A program made the position numbers and the translations under genes. From NCBI GenBank assembly GCA_023512255.1, contig JAILZY010000014.1, forward strand, positions 1 through 58,779: a stretch of DNA of 58,779 bases, read 5' to 3'. Positions 16,101 to 25,353 of the stretch are shown here, piece by piece. The notes under the pieces are model-generated. The model worked only from the letters and a program-made list of their open reading frames with translations, searched no databases and had not been told where the DNA came from. Position 1 is the stretch's first letter. Each line of letters opens with the position of its first letter. Source of the stretch: a bacterium (GTDB taxonomy: Bacteria > SZUA-182 > DTGQ01).

Positions 16101-17030
16101 ATGGTATTTGACAAAGCAAACATTCTGGTGGTCGATGATGACCAGGATCTTAGCGAATTCATTGTCGAACTTCTGGTGAAGGATGGCTACAAGGTTTCTG
16201 CGGTAACCAATATTAATGATTCCCTCTCCAAACTGAAGAATGATATCTTCGATATTGTTTTACTTGACCTGAAATTGCCCGATGTTAATGGCAGCCAGGG
16301 AATAACCGAGATCAAAAAAGTATCTCCTCATTCCAAAGTGATTATCCTGACCGGATATCCGTCGGTAGACTCCGCTGTTTCGACCATGAAAAACGGGGCT
16401 ATCGATTATCTTAAGAAGCCGTTTAAGAATGAGGAATTACTCGATATCATCAGGAGCAACATCAACCTTGAGGTTAAAAACAATATCCTGAGCAAGCTGG
16501 GAGAGAAAATCAAGAGTATCCGAAAGAGCAAGGGCATCAAGATCAAACAGCTTAGCACTCGGTCGGGGTTAACTGAAAGCTCGATCTCAATGATCGAAAA
16601 CGGGAAAATATCTCCCTCGATTACAACCATCAACAAGATTGCTATGGCCCTGAGTGTTCACCCGATTGAATTTTTCGAGATCGAAAAGCATAAAAAATGG
16701 GTCGTAACCCGAAAAGGGGAGAGGGAAAAACTGCTGTTCGACAACTCTGACAACAAGCTGGAGTTTTTGATCAAAGACAAGAAAGACTACCGAAATGAGA
16801 TTTTTATCTCGTATTTGGGTGCAAACCAAAAGTCCTTTGAAGAGTATATTACCCACGAGGGATATAAGTTTGGCTATGTTCTCTCTGGGGCAGTTGAAGT
16901 GGAACTGGGCAATGAGAAGGTCAGGGTCAATGAAGGAGATACCATCTTCTTCGAGGCTATTATCCCCCACCTGTGGAAAAGTGCCGACAATCGAGAATCG
17001 AGTACTTTGTGGGTCGTAACCCGGGAGTAG
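16101..17030 (+). CDS. REC-XRE(HTH)-cupin fusion transcriptional regulator
   Basis: Unusual three-domain regulator of 309 aa. The receiver domain is about 1-120 (DDD at 12-14, phospho-acceptor D56 in IVLLDLKLP, Thr in ILTGYP, Lys in YLKKPF). An XRE/Cro-type helix-turn-helix is about 133-192 (IKSIRKSKGIKIKQLS; SSISMIENGKISPS). The cupin domain is about 235-307 (GYKFGYVLSGAVEVELG; VNEGDTIFF; PHLW). XRE-cupin proteins usually repress or activate metabolic genes on ligand binding; the receiver adds phosphorelay input. The start is set by AGAAGGAG just upstream. No kinase gene is adjacent, but the soluble kinase at 13179-14798 and its partner lie 1.3 kb upstream on the opposite strand. Confidence 0.92.
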   Translation: MVFDKANILVVDDDQDLSEFIVELLVKDGYKVSAVTNINDSLSKLKNDIFDIVLLDLKLPDVNGSQGITEIKKVSPHSKVIILTGYPSVDSAVSTMKNGAIDYLKKPFKNEELLDIIRSNINLEVKNNILSKLGEKIKSIRKSKGIKIKQLSTRSGLTESSISMIENGKISPSITTINKIAMALSVHPIEFFEIEKHKKWVVTRKGEREKLLFDNSDNKLEFLIKDKKDYRNEIFISYLGANQKSFEEYITHEGYKFGYVLSGAVEVELGNEKVRVNEGDTIFFEAIIPHLWKSADNRESSTLWVVTRE

Positions 17031-17128
17031 TCAATCTGAGCTCGAGCGGCTCTAATTCGGCAATTTTTAACTGGTTAGGAGGGGGGAAGAGCAGCTGCTT
17101 GTAGTCATGACCAGAGATGCTGAAAAAA

Positions 17129-17193
17129 GCCACGGGATAGGGGAAAGGAAGCTAACTTTTTATGGTATAGCCCCCTTTTCCCTTCTCCGTGGC
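17129..17193. terminator. Long inverted repeat between convergent genes (possible bidirectional terminator)
   Basis: Arms gccacgg (17129-17135) and ccgtggc (17187-17193) enclose a second paired segment, ggggaaagg with cccttttccc. It lies between the regulator (ends 17030) and the Trm112-like gene (ends 17277), which converge. There is no long T-run, so this is a structural call. Confidence 0.5.
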
Positions 17194-17276
17194 GAGAAGT
17201 TTTCCTTATCGCCGCCGGAGATATTGTCCAAAGGCTTGGAGATAGTGCCCAAAGGCTTGACCAGAGTTGGCAGGCC

Positions 17277-17450
17277 CTAATCTTTTAGCTTGATCGCTTC
17301 TTCAATTAGCATCACTGGGATACCATCCCGAATAGGGTATTTTAGCTTGCAATTTCGGCAGATAAATCCATCCTCTTCAGGCGTTAACTCAAGATCTCCC
17401 TTACATTTTGGACAAACTAAAATTTCTAGCAATTCCTTATCGATAGACAT
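17277..17450 (-). CDS. Trm112 family zinc-ribbon protein (57 aa)
   Basis: Short gene with translation beginning MSIDKELLEILVCPKCKG and ending in EEAIKLKD. It has two Cys pairs, CPKC (about 13-16) and CRNC (about 31-34), followed by YPIRDGIPVML, the standard Trm112/YcaR signature. Bacterial members are small zinc-ribbon proteins often located next to lipid A/LPS genes, and some Trm112 proteins activate methyltransferases; the role here is unproven. Its ATG overlaps the end of the epimerase gene by 14 bp, so it is the last gene of that unit. Confidence 0.88.
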   Translation of the reverse strand: MSIDKELLEILVCPKCKGDLELTPEEDGFICRNCKLKYPIRDGIPVMLIEEAIKLKD

Positions 17451-18420
17451 CTTCTTTCCCCTTATTTTTGTTCCAAAAATTCTTCAGCCAGACAAATTCT
17501 CTCTCAAGCCCTTCTCTGATCGAGACCATCGGCTGAAATCCTAGGATATTAGCTGCCTTGCTGATATCAGCATAGGTGTGGCTGGCATCCCCTTTCTGAG
17601 CTGGCCTGGTAGCAATAGTTAGCTTTCTTCCCACGATCTGTTCAATTACGGCAATCGCGCTGGCCAGATTGAGGCGATTGCCGCCACCAATATTGAAGAC
17701 TTCGCCCTCGGCTGAGCTTTCCACAGCCAGAATATGGGCTCTGACGATATCGGCAATGTAGGTGAAATCTCGCGTCTGCTCTCCCGAGCCGTAGAGTTCA
17801 ATAGGTTTGTTCATCAGGCTGGCAGCCAGAAATTTGTGGAAGGCCATATCGGGTCTCTGCCTTGGGCCAAAGACAGTGAAATAGCGCAGCGAGATGGTCG
17901 GGATGTTGAAATTTTTCCAGTAAAGATACACCAGATGCTCGGCAGCCAGCTTAGATACTCCGTAAGGGGAAACTGGGCTTGGATAATCAGTCTCTTTCAT
18001 GGGCAAAGAACGGACCTCGCCATAAACCGAGGAAGATGAGGCATAAATGAATTTTTTCAATTTGATATCCTTACAGGCCTCAAGCAGCCGCTGGGTAGCT
18101 CGGATATTGTTTTCCGTATAAATTTCAAAATTCTTCCCCCAACTGGCCCGCACTCCAGCCTGCGCGGCTAGATGGAAAACCACCTCTACCCCAGACAGCA
18201 ATGAGTCAAGGTCTGCCTCCAAAATAGATTGCTCGAGCAGGGTAAACTGGCTGCTTGCTCGCAATTGCTCAAGATTGGCCTCTTTGAACATCCGGGGATA
18301 GTAGTCAAGGAAACAATCGACTCCAACTACCTGATGGCCGAGTCTGATAAGTTCCTCCGACAGGCTTGAGCCGATAAAACCAGCCGCACCAGTAACTAGA
18401 CATTTCATCTTTTTTTTCAC
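17437..18420 (-). CDS. NAD-dependent nucleotide-sugar epimerase (extended SDR)
   Basis: Extended short-chain dehydrogenase of 327 aa, probably a UDP-sugar 4-epimerase (UDP-glucuronate/UDP-GlcNAc type) supplying sugars for surface glycans. It has the Rossmann motif GAAGFIGSSL (about 11-20), the D-binding VGVD, the HLAAQAGVR segment, the catalytic SSSVYG, and YGVSK (YxxxK). The substrate cannot be fixed from sequence alone. The start is either GTG at 18420 or ATG at 18408 (12 bp downstream). AAAGGG sits close before the GTG. It is co-directional with the LPS core gene block but separated from it by a repeat-filled 410-bp gap. Confidence 0.88.
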   Translation of the reverse strand: MKKKMKCLVTGAAGFIGSSLSEELIRLGHQVVGVDCFLDYYPRMFKEANLEQLRASSQFTLLEQSILEADLDSLLSGVEVVFHLAAQAGVRASWGKNFEIYTENNIRATQRLLEACKDIKLKKFIYASSSSVYGEVRSLPMKETDYPSPVSPYGVSKLAAEHLVYLYWKNFNIPTISLRYFTVFGPRQRPDMAFHKFLAASLMNKPIELYGSGEQTRDFTYIADIVRAHILAVESSAEGEVFNIGGGNRLNLASAIAVIEQIVGRKLTIATRPAQKGDASHTYADISKAANILGFQPMVSIREGLEREFVWLKNFWNKNKGKEDVYR

Positions 18421-18486
18421 TTACCCTTTCTTTTCTATATTTTTAACTCATTCTTCCTGGCGAGGGTTTAAAGTTTTTTTCACTCT

Positions 18487-18650
18487 TATAGTGCTTCAAC
18501 TTTGGTTTTTCCAGGCATGATTTTTGATTAGCTATTTTTGGTGAAAATTTATAGTTTATTTCAATATTGTATTCAGTTTACCATAAAAATATGTTCATCG
18601 GCGTGATTATCAATATTCATGCCAATCAAAACCTAACTTGAACGAGTATA
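18487..18650 (+). repeat. Dispersed repeat family C, copy 1 (164 bp, MITE-like)
   Basis: Begins tatagtgcttcaa and ends ttgaacgagtata, giving imperfect inverted ends (10 of 13 match). Nearly the same 164 bp is found in the opposite orientation at 54574-54737. Non-coding. It directly abuts a disrupted family A element. Confidence 0.75.
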
Positions 18651-18774
18651 TATCAGACACCGTAAAAAGTACGAAAACAGACCCAATTACCCAATCAATC
18701 GCAGGGACGGCCCCCTGTGGTCGCCAAAATTGCGCGCTTTGTTAGCGAGAGAGGACCGTTAAAAATAAGAGCGA
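18651..18774. repeat. Composite of family A MITE ends around a family B copy
   Basis: tatcagacacc (18651-18661) is the inner part of the family A right end, and aataagagcga (18764-18774) is its other end, inverted. Between them 18666-18740 matches family B (caattacccaatcaat; ttgcgcgcttt near the end). This looks like B inserted into A with loss of most of A, next to a family C element. Confidence 0.55.
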
Positions 18775-18831
18775 ATTTTTTTAACATTCGGTTTTTGACA
18801 ATGAGAGATAGCATTAACCCATCTCCCCCCC

Positions 18832-19908
18832 TCAGTGGGTTTCTGTAAGCATCTGGCGAGCGGCCTCCATTACCTGATCGACCGAGATTGCCCGCAGACA
18901 GGTTTTATGAGTGCAAAAGCGGCGAAAACATCCCCGGCAAGGCACTCCTTCGGCCTGCACCACCCGGTGATTAGCCCCGTAGGGGCCGTTTCGCTCTGGC
19001 GATGTAGGTCCATAGAGGCCAAGACAGGGAATGCCTAGGGCTGCGGCCATGTGTAGTGGTCCGGTATCGCCAGCGATGAAAAGCTGCGCCCGCCTCATCA
19101 GGGCCAGAGACTGCTTAAGGTTAGTTGGGCAGGCTCTGATTGAGGGCTGATGCATCTTTTTTTGGATAGCCTTAACCATTGGCAGCTCCGGAGGTCCCCA
19201 TAGGAAAATCACCACTCCCCCAAGGTCCGAAATAATCCGATCGGCCAGAGCGGCGTAATTTTCCTCACCCCACAGTTTAGTCTCCCATCCGGCCCCGGGA
19301 TTGATCACCACTGGCCGGCAGTCGTCTGATATTTTGTTGCGATCCAGGAATCGAGCAATATAGGCATGGTCCTCAGCTGGAATGTGGATCCTAAATCGCC
19401 TCTGCCCCCTATCTGCCCCTAGCTCCCGAACCAGGCTCAGGTATCGGTCAACGATATGGACATCACTGGCTGAGGGAGTAACATGCCAGTTGGTGAACCT
19501 GGCGCTGGCTGGCTCGCGGCAGTAGTCGGCACTGAATCCAATCCTCACCCTGGCTCCGGTCAGCCAGGTTATGAGGCCGCTTTTAATCAATCCCTGAAGA
19601 TCGATGGCCAGCTCAAAGCCCGCTCGCCGCAAAGATCGGCCAAAGCGGTAAATCTCTCGAAGAACCGAGGCGGTCTTGTGAACATAGGGAAGCTCTAGTA
19701 GCCAGCGGTCTTTATCAAAAACGATGATGTCATCAAGATCGGGATTTCCTTCTAGGATCTGCTGGCATTTTCCTTGCACAATCCAGGAAAGCCGGGCTTT
19801 TGGGTAGCGCTCCCGCAAGGCGCTGGCCACAGGCAGGGCATGAACCACATCTCCGATGGCGCTCAGTTTGACGATGGCGATGTTAGTGAATTCAGTCTGT
19901 TTCATCAT
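18832..19908 (-). CDS. waaC: LPS heptosyltransferase I-like (glycosyltransferase family 9)
   Basis: Transfers L-glycero-D-manno-heptose to Kdo-lipid A in the inner core, acting at the inner membrane. The 358-aa GT9 fold includes IVKLSAIGDVVHALP (N-terminal Rossmann start), LAIDLQGLIKSGL, RIGFSADYCREP and the C-terminal donor-site segment FIAGDTGPLHMAAALGIPCLGLYGPTSP in pieces typical of WaaC (including GDTGPLH). AAGG precedes the start. It is the last gene of the waaA-to-waaC minus-strand block, 96 bp after rfaE2. The I versus II assignment rests on overall likeness (the SAIGDVVHALP motif is WaaC-like) and on the presence of a second GT9 gene at 22168. Confidence 0.88.
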   Translation of the reverse strand: MMKQTEFTNIAIVKLSAIGDVVHALPVASALRERYPKARLSWIVQGKCQQILEGNPDLDDIIVFDKDRWLLELPYVHKTASVLREIYRFGRSLRRAGFELAIDLQGLIKSGLITWLTGARVRIGFSADYCREPASARFTNWHVTPSASDVHIVDRYLSLVRELGADRGQRRFRIHIPAEDHAYIARFLDRNKISDDCRPVVINPGAGWETKLWGEENYAALADRIISDLGGVVIFLWGPPELPMVKAIQKKMHQPSIRACPTNLKQSLALMRRAQLFIAGDTGPLHMAAALGIPCLGLYGPTSPERNGPYGANHRVVQAEGVPCRGCFRRFCTHKTCLRAISVDQVMEAARQMLTETH

Positions 19909-20004
19909 CTCGACCTTGTTGGCCTAAAAATTGCTCTTAAAACCCGGCCTTCACTCGCTTATTCACCGATCAGTGCACCTCTTTCTCTTCCTTGCTTGGC
20001 GTGT

Positions 20005-20517
20005 TCACTGCTTCAGCGCACTTCCCCCTGCCTTAAAGCCCAGCTTTAGGATAATATCGCTTGATGAGTGGCTTTTCGGATCACCCACAATGGCTACCCT
20101 TCCTCCATAGGAGCGGACAATAGCGGCTTCAGGAACGCTTTCTTCGGTATAGTCTGTTCCTTTAGCCTGGATGTCAGGTTTTAGCGCCAGGATAAGGTTT
20201 TCAACCGTAAGCTCAGGGAAAATGGTAATATAGTCAACACAGGCCAGGGCGGCCAGCATCTCTGCCCGCTCATCCTGGGGAAAGAGAGGCCGGCTTTGAC
20301 CTTTGAGGATGCGGGCAGATTGATCGCTATTTAGACCCACAATCAGGATATCCCCAAGCTCCTTGGCTCCTTGGAGGTAGCGAATATGGCCGACGTGCAA
20401 AAGATCAAAGCAGCCATTGGCCAGAACGATCCGCTTCCCCTCGGCCCGAAGCTCCTTGGAAAGGTGAGATAATTCTTCTCTAGTTTTGAGCTTTCTGATT
20501 AGATATTGACTACTCAT
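20005..20517 (-). CDS. rfaE2: Heptose 1-phosphate adenylyltransferase (HldE C-domain type)
   Basis: Adds AMP to D-glycero-beta-D-manno-heptose 1-phosphate in the ADP-heptose pathway. The nucleotidyltransferase signature [17 protein letters not shown] (about 25-41, HxGH) and [14 protein letters not shown] are present. A frame extends upstream to 20610, but the start at 20517 ([10 protein letters not shown]) is preferred: it gives the normal 170-aa length and overlaps rfaE1 by only 8 bp. In many proteobacteria this domain is fused to the kinase (HldE); here the two are separate, adjacent genes. Confidence 0.92.
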   Translation of the reverse strand: MSSQYLIRKLKTREELSHLSKELRAEGKRIVLANGCFDLLHVGHIRYLQGAKELGDILIVGLNSDQSARILKGQSRPLFPQDERAEMLAALACVDYITIFPELTVENLILALKPDIQAKGTDYTEESVPEAAIVRSYGGRVAIVGDPKSHSSSDIILKLGFKAGGSALKQ

Positions 20518-21526
20518 GCTCTCCTGCCCCTTCCCCCTCGACCGCATCCCGTAGCTCTTGCCAGAATACAGGAGCGGTTCCACTTTTGGTAACCTTAATC
20601 CCTCCGGCATAATTGGCTAGCTGGGCGGCTTCAAGTGGGGTGGCCCCTGCGCTCAGAGCTAGGGTAAAGGTGCTGATGACCGTATCACCAGCTCCGGTAA
20701 CATCGGCCACCTCATCCTGGCCATAGATTGGGATAAAGTGAAAGTCTCCGGTTTGCTCAAGGAGAAACATACCGCGCTGGCCGCGGGTAATCAGGATATT
20801 TTTGCTGCCGGTTTTATCAAGAGCCATCTGGCCACAGAGTTTCAGGTCATCCTCGGTCTTTAGCTTGCGGCCTAGGGCTTGCTCGATCTCAGGCTCATTG
20901 GGAGTCAGAGCAGTTGCTCTACGATAAGAGAGAAGTTCATAGCGAGAGTCTATAGTGATGATTCTCGATGGCTGCTCGGCGGCCAATTGACTCACTGCCT
21001 CTCTGACCCTGGCCGAGCAGACTCCAAGGCCGTAGTCTGAAACCAGCAGAGCATCGACCAGATCAATATTTTCCGCAAGTGATTGGATGATAAATTCTTC
21101 CACTTCACCATCCACCGGCGTTTGCATCTCTCGATCAATTCGCACCACTTGCTGTTTGGCCGTGTGGTGGCTTCCAGCCAAAACTCGCGTCTTGGTTGTG
21201 GTCTGATACCCCCTGGCTCGATAGACTAGATCAGTTGAAATACCCTTACCCTGCATTAGGCTAAGTAGATATTCTCCCATCTCATCCTCTCCGACTACAG
21301 AGAGCGGCACTACCTTGGCTCCAAGGGAGCAGACATTGTGAACAGCGTTAGCCCCGCCGCCTAGGACTATTTTCCTTGATTCATACTTTAGAATCAGCAC
21401 CGGAGCTTCCCGTGAGATGCGGCTACAGTGGGTAAAAAGATATTCATCAGCGATCAGATCACCCAAGACCATGATTTTTTTTGAGGAAAAACGATCCAAA
21501 ATAGCAGTCAAGCGCCGAGCATTCAT
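20510..21526 (-). CDS. rfaE1: D-glycero-beta-D-manno-heptose-7-phosphate kinase
   Basis: PfkB-family sugar kinase of the ADP-heptose pathway. It has [14 protein letters not shown] near the N-terminus, [18 protein letters not shown], and the C-terminal catalytic signature [17 protein letters not shown] with the Asp base. The start at 21526 (MNARRL, 338 aa) is chosen because it overlaps the gmhB stop by one base (TGATG) and has AGGAGGAG upstream; an upstream in-frame start at 21568 would overlap gmhB by 43 bp. It is followed by rfaE2 with an 8-bp overlap. Confidence 0.93.
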   Translation of the reverse strand: MNARRLTAILDRFSSKKIMVLGDLIADEYLFTHCSRISREAPVLILKYESRKIVLGGGANAVHNVCSLGAKVVPLSVVGEDEMGEYLLSLMQGKGISTDLVYRARGYQTTTKTRVLAGSHHTAKQQVVRIDREMQTPVDGEVEEFIIQSLAENIDLVDALLVSDYGLGVCSARVREAVSQLAAEQPSRIITIDSRYELLSYRRATALTPNEPEIEQALGRKLKTEDDLKLCGQMALDKTGSKNILITRGQRGMFLLEQTGDFHFIPIYGQDEVADVTGAGDTVISTFTLALSAGATPLEAAQLANYAGGIKVTKSGTAPVFWQELRDAVEGEGAGEHE

Positions 21527-22131
21527 CAGGAGTGCTTCTCCTCCTGTAACTCCTGCTGCAGGATCCACTTGACAGCAGCCAGGAGGTCTTCGGCCACAAA
21601 ATCAGGTTTTTGCTCCCACTGATCGCCATAGAGCTCATACTCACCTATTCCGTAGCCAGTGAGAACCAGAATTGACTTTATTCCCGCCCTATGCCCCATG
21701 ATCACTTCGGTATGTTTATCGCCGATGATATAGGATGTTGACAGGTCGATCTTAAGATCGCGAGCTGCTTTTTCCAACATGCCGATCTTTGGTTTGCGGC
21801 AGTCGCAGTCAATCCGGTATTGGGGCGGCCCCACCTGGGGATGATGGGGACAGTAGTAAATCCGATCAACATGCGCTCCCTCCTGACTAAGGAGCAATTG
21901 CATTTTAGTATGCACTTCCCGAACTAGAAGCTCAGGGAAATAGCCGCGGGCTACCCCTGACTGATTGGTAACCACTATGGCCTTAAAGCCGCTTTTGTTG
22001 ATCAGTCTGATTGCCTCGGCAGTTCTTGGCAGCAAGCGAAAGCGGCTCAGGTGGTTCACATATCCTACTTCTTCACTGATCGTTCCATCACGGTCCATAA
22101 ATATGGCCCGACACTTTTCTTCTTTTTCCAT
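21526..22131 (-). CDS. gmhB: D,D-heptose 1,7-bisphosphate phosphatase
   Basis: HAD-superfamily phosphatase removing the 7-phosphate in ADP-heptose synthesis. The 201-aa protein has the HAD motif I FMDRDGTISEEVGY (about 11-24), motif II VTNQSGVARG, the zinc-binding CPHHPQ...CDCRKPKIGM and motif IV YIIGDKHTE. Its gene order (gmhB-rfaE1-rfaE2) gives three consecutive pathway steps; gmhA (isomerase) is not in the window. Confidence 0.94.
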   Translation of the reverse strand: MEKEEKCRAIFMDRDGTISEEVGYVNHLSRFRLLPRTAEAIRLINKSGFKAIVVTNQSGVARGYFPELLVREVHTKMQLLLSQEGAHVDRIYYCPHHPQVGPPQYRIDCDCRKPKIGMLEKAARDLKIDLSTSYIIGDKHTEVIMGHRAGIKSILVLTGYGIGEYELYGDQWEQKPDFVAEDLLAAVKWILQQELQEEKHS

Positions 22132-22167
22132 CTTACTTTTTTACCTTCTCTTTGTTTTGTCTATAGT

Positions 22168-23235
22168 TTATCTCGTTATCTTTATTTCTTCCATCTTTCC
22201 CGCCATTGCCTGCCAGACATCATCCACACTGATTGCCTTCATGCATCTGTGATCCGTAGGGCAGTCTCTGAGCAGACAGGGGCTGCATGGGACCTGACGC
22301 CTGATAACGGTATGTTCATCACCATAGGGTGCGGTGGTCTTGGGGTCGGTAGAGCCGAAAATGGCGATTACCCGAACCCCTACCGCCGCGGCCATGTGCA
22401 TTAGGCCAGAGTCATTGGTAACCAGGAGCAAACACCTGCTTAGGAGACCGGGCAGCTCATCCAATCGGGTTTCTCCAGCGGCCAGAATGGGTGAGGTCTC
22501 CATTCGGGAGGCCATTTCTCTGGCTGCGGGCAGATCATGGGTGCTGCCGAAGATGATACAGCGTGCTCCCCACTCTTTGGCTGCTCGGTCAGCCACGGCC
22601 GCAAAACGCTCCGGGAACCACCGCTTGGCAGAGCCAAAAAAAGCACCGGGATTAAATCCCAAAAGGGGCTCTTGACCACTATACCCTTTGACGGATAAGT
22701 AGCGGTTTGCCTTATCTCTTTGGTGGTCACAGATGGTAATCCGAGGAGCTGAGCTTTCCGCCGAGCAGCCAATAGCCTTTAGAATCCCCAGATAGTAGTG
22801 AACCTGATGGACTCTTAGGATTTCTTTCGAGATCATTGCTCGGTGAGTCAAAAGCCAGCTGCGGCCATCCGTATTATACCCTACTCGCCGGGGAATACCA
22901 GACAAAAAGGTTATTAGGGCCGCATCAAAGGAATTCGGCAGCAAGATGGCTAGATCAAACCGCTGATTACGGAGCTTTTTAATTATAGCATAGCGGGAGC
23001 CTAAAAAGCCGGCTTGCTGATCGAAGATTATCGTGCCGTCAACATCAGGGCAATGAGCATAGACGCCCTCTACCCAGGGTTTGGCCAGAACGGTGATTTT
23101 GGCCTGCGGAAAGTTTTGGCGGACGGCTGACAGGGTTGGAAGCGTCATGACTGCATCGCCAACCCAGTTGGTCCCCCTGACCAGGATATTTCTGACCTTA
23201 TTCCGCATGATCGAAAAGTTCCCTTCCGTGCTCAT
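22168..23235 (-). CDS. waaF: LPS heptosyltransferase II-like (glycosyltransferase family 9)
   Basis: GT9 enzyme adding the second heptose to the inner core. The 355-aa protein has ILVRGTNWVGDAVMTLP (WaaF-type N-terminus), LLPNSFDAALITFLSGIPRRVGY, and LVTNDSGLMHMAAAVGV with IFGSTDPKTTAPYG at the C-terminal donor site. Cysteines in VPCSPCLLRDCP near the end are common in this family. An alternative start at 23208 (MRNKVRN) has GAAGGGAA upstream and may be the true one. It is in the LPS block between the acyltransferase and gmhB. Confidence 0.91.
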   Translation of the reverse strand: MSTEGNFSIMRNKVRNILVRGTNWVGDAVMTLPTLSAVRQNFPQAKITVLAKPWVEGVYAHCPDVDGTIIFDQQAGFLGSRYAIIKKLRNQRFDLAILLPNSFDAALITFLSGIPRRVGYNTDGRSWLLTHRAMISKEILRVHQVHYYLGILKAIGCSAESSAPRITICDHQRDKANRYLSVKGYSGQEPLLGFNPGAFFGSAKRWFPERFAAVADRAAKEWGARCIIFGSTHDLPAAREMASRMETSPILAAGETRLDELPGLLSRCLLLVTNDSGLMHMAAAVGVRVIAIFGSTDPKTTAPYGDEHTVIRRQVPCSPCLLRDCPTDHRCMKAISVDDVWQAMAGKMEEIKITR

Positions 23236-23260
23236 GACTTTTTTACCTTAAACTTTTATT

Positions 23261-24259
23261 TTACGGTTCTTTAATCTTTTGTGGTTCTTTAATCTGCGGC
23301 TCTTTTTCCATTTGCCGGACCCTGCCCCACTCCCGCCTCTGATCCTCAGGCCGGACCTTCCACCGCCGATGCATCCAGAACCAGCAGTGGGGATAGCAGC
23401 GTACATACTCTTCGATGATGCGGGTGAAGCGGGCGGTATTAGCAATCAGGTCCTTCTCCTTGTTGCCGGTTTCGATCAGGGGTAGCGGCTTTCCCACTTC
23501 GATTACATAGCCGCTTTTCCCTTGTTTTGGCACCATGAAAATCGGGACAACTGGCGCTCCGGTTTTCTGGCTCAGAGCAGCCAGAATAGGAGTGGTTGAG
23601 GCCGGAGTGTTGAAAAAGTCGACAAACACTCCCTCGCGGGCTGAAACATTCTGATCCATCAATATGCCCACTCGTCCCCCACTGGCCAGATATTTGACAA
23701 TTTCCCTAACCGCGCCCTTCTTGGCGATCACCCGGTTACCGAATCGAGTCCTTTGGCGCTCGACCAGCCGATCGAGATAGGGATTATCGAGAGGTCTGGC
23801 CACCACCGCTGAGGGAAATCCATACAGGCTAAAAGCAAGTCCCATCAATTCCCAGTTGCCGAAATGAGCGGTCAAAAACAAGACTCCCTTCCCCCTGCTT
23901 TGGGCCTCATAGAGGTGATCCCTGCCGCTTATGGACACGTAATCCCGAATGATTTCGGGCTTGCGTGTGGGCAGGCAGATGCACTCTATCAGTATCCGAC
24001 CAAGATTGCGGTAGGTTTTTTTGGCCAGACGGATCCGCTGAGCTGGCGATAACTCATGGCGGAAGGCCCGCTCAAGGTTCTCCAGGGTAATGAGCCGGTG
24101 CCTTCGATCCAGATAAAACAAGAGATTCCCCGCAAGCTCTCCGATCAGACAGCTTACGGCAAAAGGGAGAAGGTTCAAAAACCTCATTAGGCTTACAATC
24201 AGCCAGTAGGAGAGAAGATCCCCTAGCCTTCTCTCTGCTCCTTTAACCTTTCTTCCCAT
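23261..24259 (-). CDS. lpxL: Lipid A late acyltransferase (LpxL/HtrB family)
   Basis: Inner-membrane acyltransferase adding a secondary acyl chain to lipid A. The 332-aa protein has an N-terminal membrane helix (YWLIVSLMRFLNLLPFAVSCLI), the family motif FLTAHFGNWELMG (HxxxxE catalytic pair), VARPLDNPYLD, and GRVGILMDQNV. The tail after about residue 305 is Lys/Glu/Pro-rich with a short repeat (KEPQIKEPQKIKEP) and is probably dispensable. The start overlaps lpxK by 37 bp. The acyl chain and LpxL versus LpxM preference are not decidable from sequence. Confidence 0.9.
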   Translation of the reverse strand: MGRKVKGAERRLGDLLSYWLIVSLMRFLNLLPFAVSCLIGELAGNLLFYLDRRHRLITLENLERAFRHELSPAQRIRLAKKTYRNLGRILIECICLPTRKPEIIRDYVSISGRDHLYEAQSRGKGVLFLTAHFGNWELMGLAFSLYGFPSAVVARPLDNPYLDRLVERQRTRFGNRVIAKKGAVREIVKYLASGGRVGILMDQNVSAREGVFVDFFNTPASTTPILAALSQKTGAPVVPIFMVPKQGKSGYVIEVGKPLPLIETGNKEKDLIANTARFTRIIEEYVRCYPHCWFWMHRRWKVRPEDQRREWGRVRQMEKEPQIKEPQKIKEP

Positions 24260-25353
24260 AGCTTCTTTCCATCCGCCAGAAGGACCATGTCAACGCGCAG
24301 CATCCAGGCAGGACATTGAAGCCACTGTGGCTGCATTCGGACCGCGTCCTTTTCCGTAGTTACCAAGCCCCAGCTCTTTGTGGCCAGAACCCGCTTGCTT
24401 GCCTGCCGAAGCTCAGCTGCTGAGTACCAATGATGATCAGCAAAAGCCATAGCCTCTGCTATTTCGGCAGACAAAGACCTGAGAGTGGCTAAAAAGGCAC
24501 CCGGATCAGCAATTCCACATAAGGCAACGACTGATTTTCCTGCCAGGGCTGAAAGAGGCAGGGTTTGATCAGTCTGAAGCGACATAAGATCTCTTGGCTT
24601 ATGGTTACCAAAGATCACGGGAGCTTTGGAATTATATCGTCTGATTTCTTTCTCAACCCTTTGCCTATCCTCTTGAGTCGAGGTCCTGGTTACCAGGATT
24701 AGGTCAGCCCTCATCAGGGCCTGTGGCGGCTCCCGCAGGCTCCCTGCGGGCAGACAATGCCCGTTGCCAAAGGGTTTTCGCCCATCCAGCACCAGTATGT
24801 TGACATCCCTAGCCAGGTGCAGGTGCTGAAACCCATCATCTAAAACCAGGGTCTTGAGGTTGAAGCGGCGAAGAGCTTCTTGTCCGGCCCGCAGGCGGCT
24901 TTTCCCAACCACCACGGGAACACCAGAAAGCCTTCTGGCCAGCATCATCGGCTCATCGCCGGCTGCTTGCACCGGAGCGCAAACCCTCCGGCCATCTGAA
25001 ACCACCAGCACATCGCTGCTCTTTTGGCTAGCAGGGAAAGTGTGCCTTCCATACCCCCGGCTGATGATTCCCACCTGTTCGCCTCTGTGCTGCAAGGTTC
25101 GACAGACCAACTCCACCGTCGGCGTTTTCCCCGTTCCGCCAACCGTCAGATTCCCAACACAGATGACCCGGCAGGGAAGTTTGGCTACCGGCCGAAGACC
25201 GAGCCGATAGGCCATCTGTCGGCAATGGATGGCAGCCAGATAGATTTGGGAGAGAAGAACTAGGGGGGCATGGCACAATTTCTGCCAAAGTTTCAGATCC
25301 CTATCTTCTTTCTCAAGGAATTGCTGAATACGCAGCCGCCAGGGCTTATTCAT
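24223..25353 (-). CDS. lpxK: Tetraacyldisaccharide 4'-kinase
   Basis: Phosphorylates the lipid A precursor at the 4' position, at the inner membrane. The 376-aa protein has an N-terminal membrane-associated helix (APLVLLSQIYLAAIHCRQMAYRLG), the Walker A motif VGNLTVGGTGKTP (about 66-78), ISRGYGR, DEPMMLARR, LVLDDGFQHLHLARD and the C-terminal LVTTEKDAVR. The start overlaps the waaA stop by 8 bp, showing translational coupling. Confidence 0.95.
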   Translation of the reverse strand: MNKPWRLRIQQFLEKEDRDLKLWQKLCHAPLVLLSQIYLAAIHCRQMAYRLGLRPVAKLPCRVICVGNLTVGGTGKTPTVELVCRTLQHRGEQVGIISRGYGRHTFPASQKSSDVLVVSDGRRVCAPVQAAGDEPMMLARRLSGVPVVVGKSRLRAGQEALRRFNLKTLVLDDGFQHLHLARDVNILVLDGRKPFGNGHCLPAGSLREPPQALMRADLILVTRTSTQEDRQRVEKEIRRYNSKAPVIFGNHKPRDLMSLQTDQTLPLSALAGKSVVALCGIADPGAFLATLRSLSAEIAEAMAFADHHWYSAAELRQASKRVLATKSWGLVTTEKDAVRMQPQWLQCPAWMLRVDMVLLADGKKLWEERLKEQREG

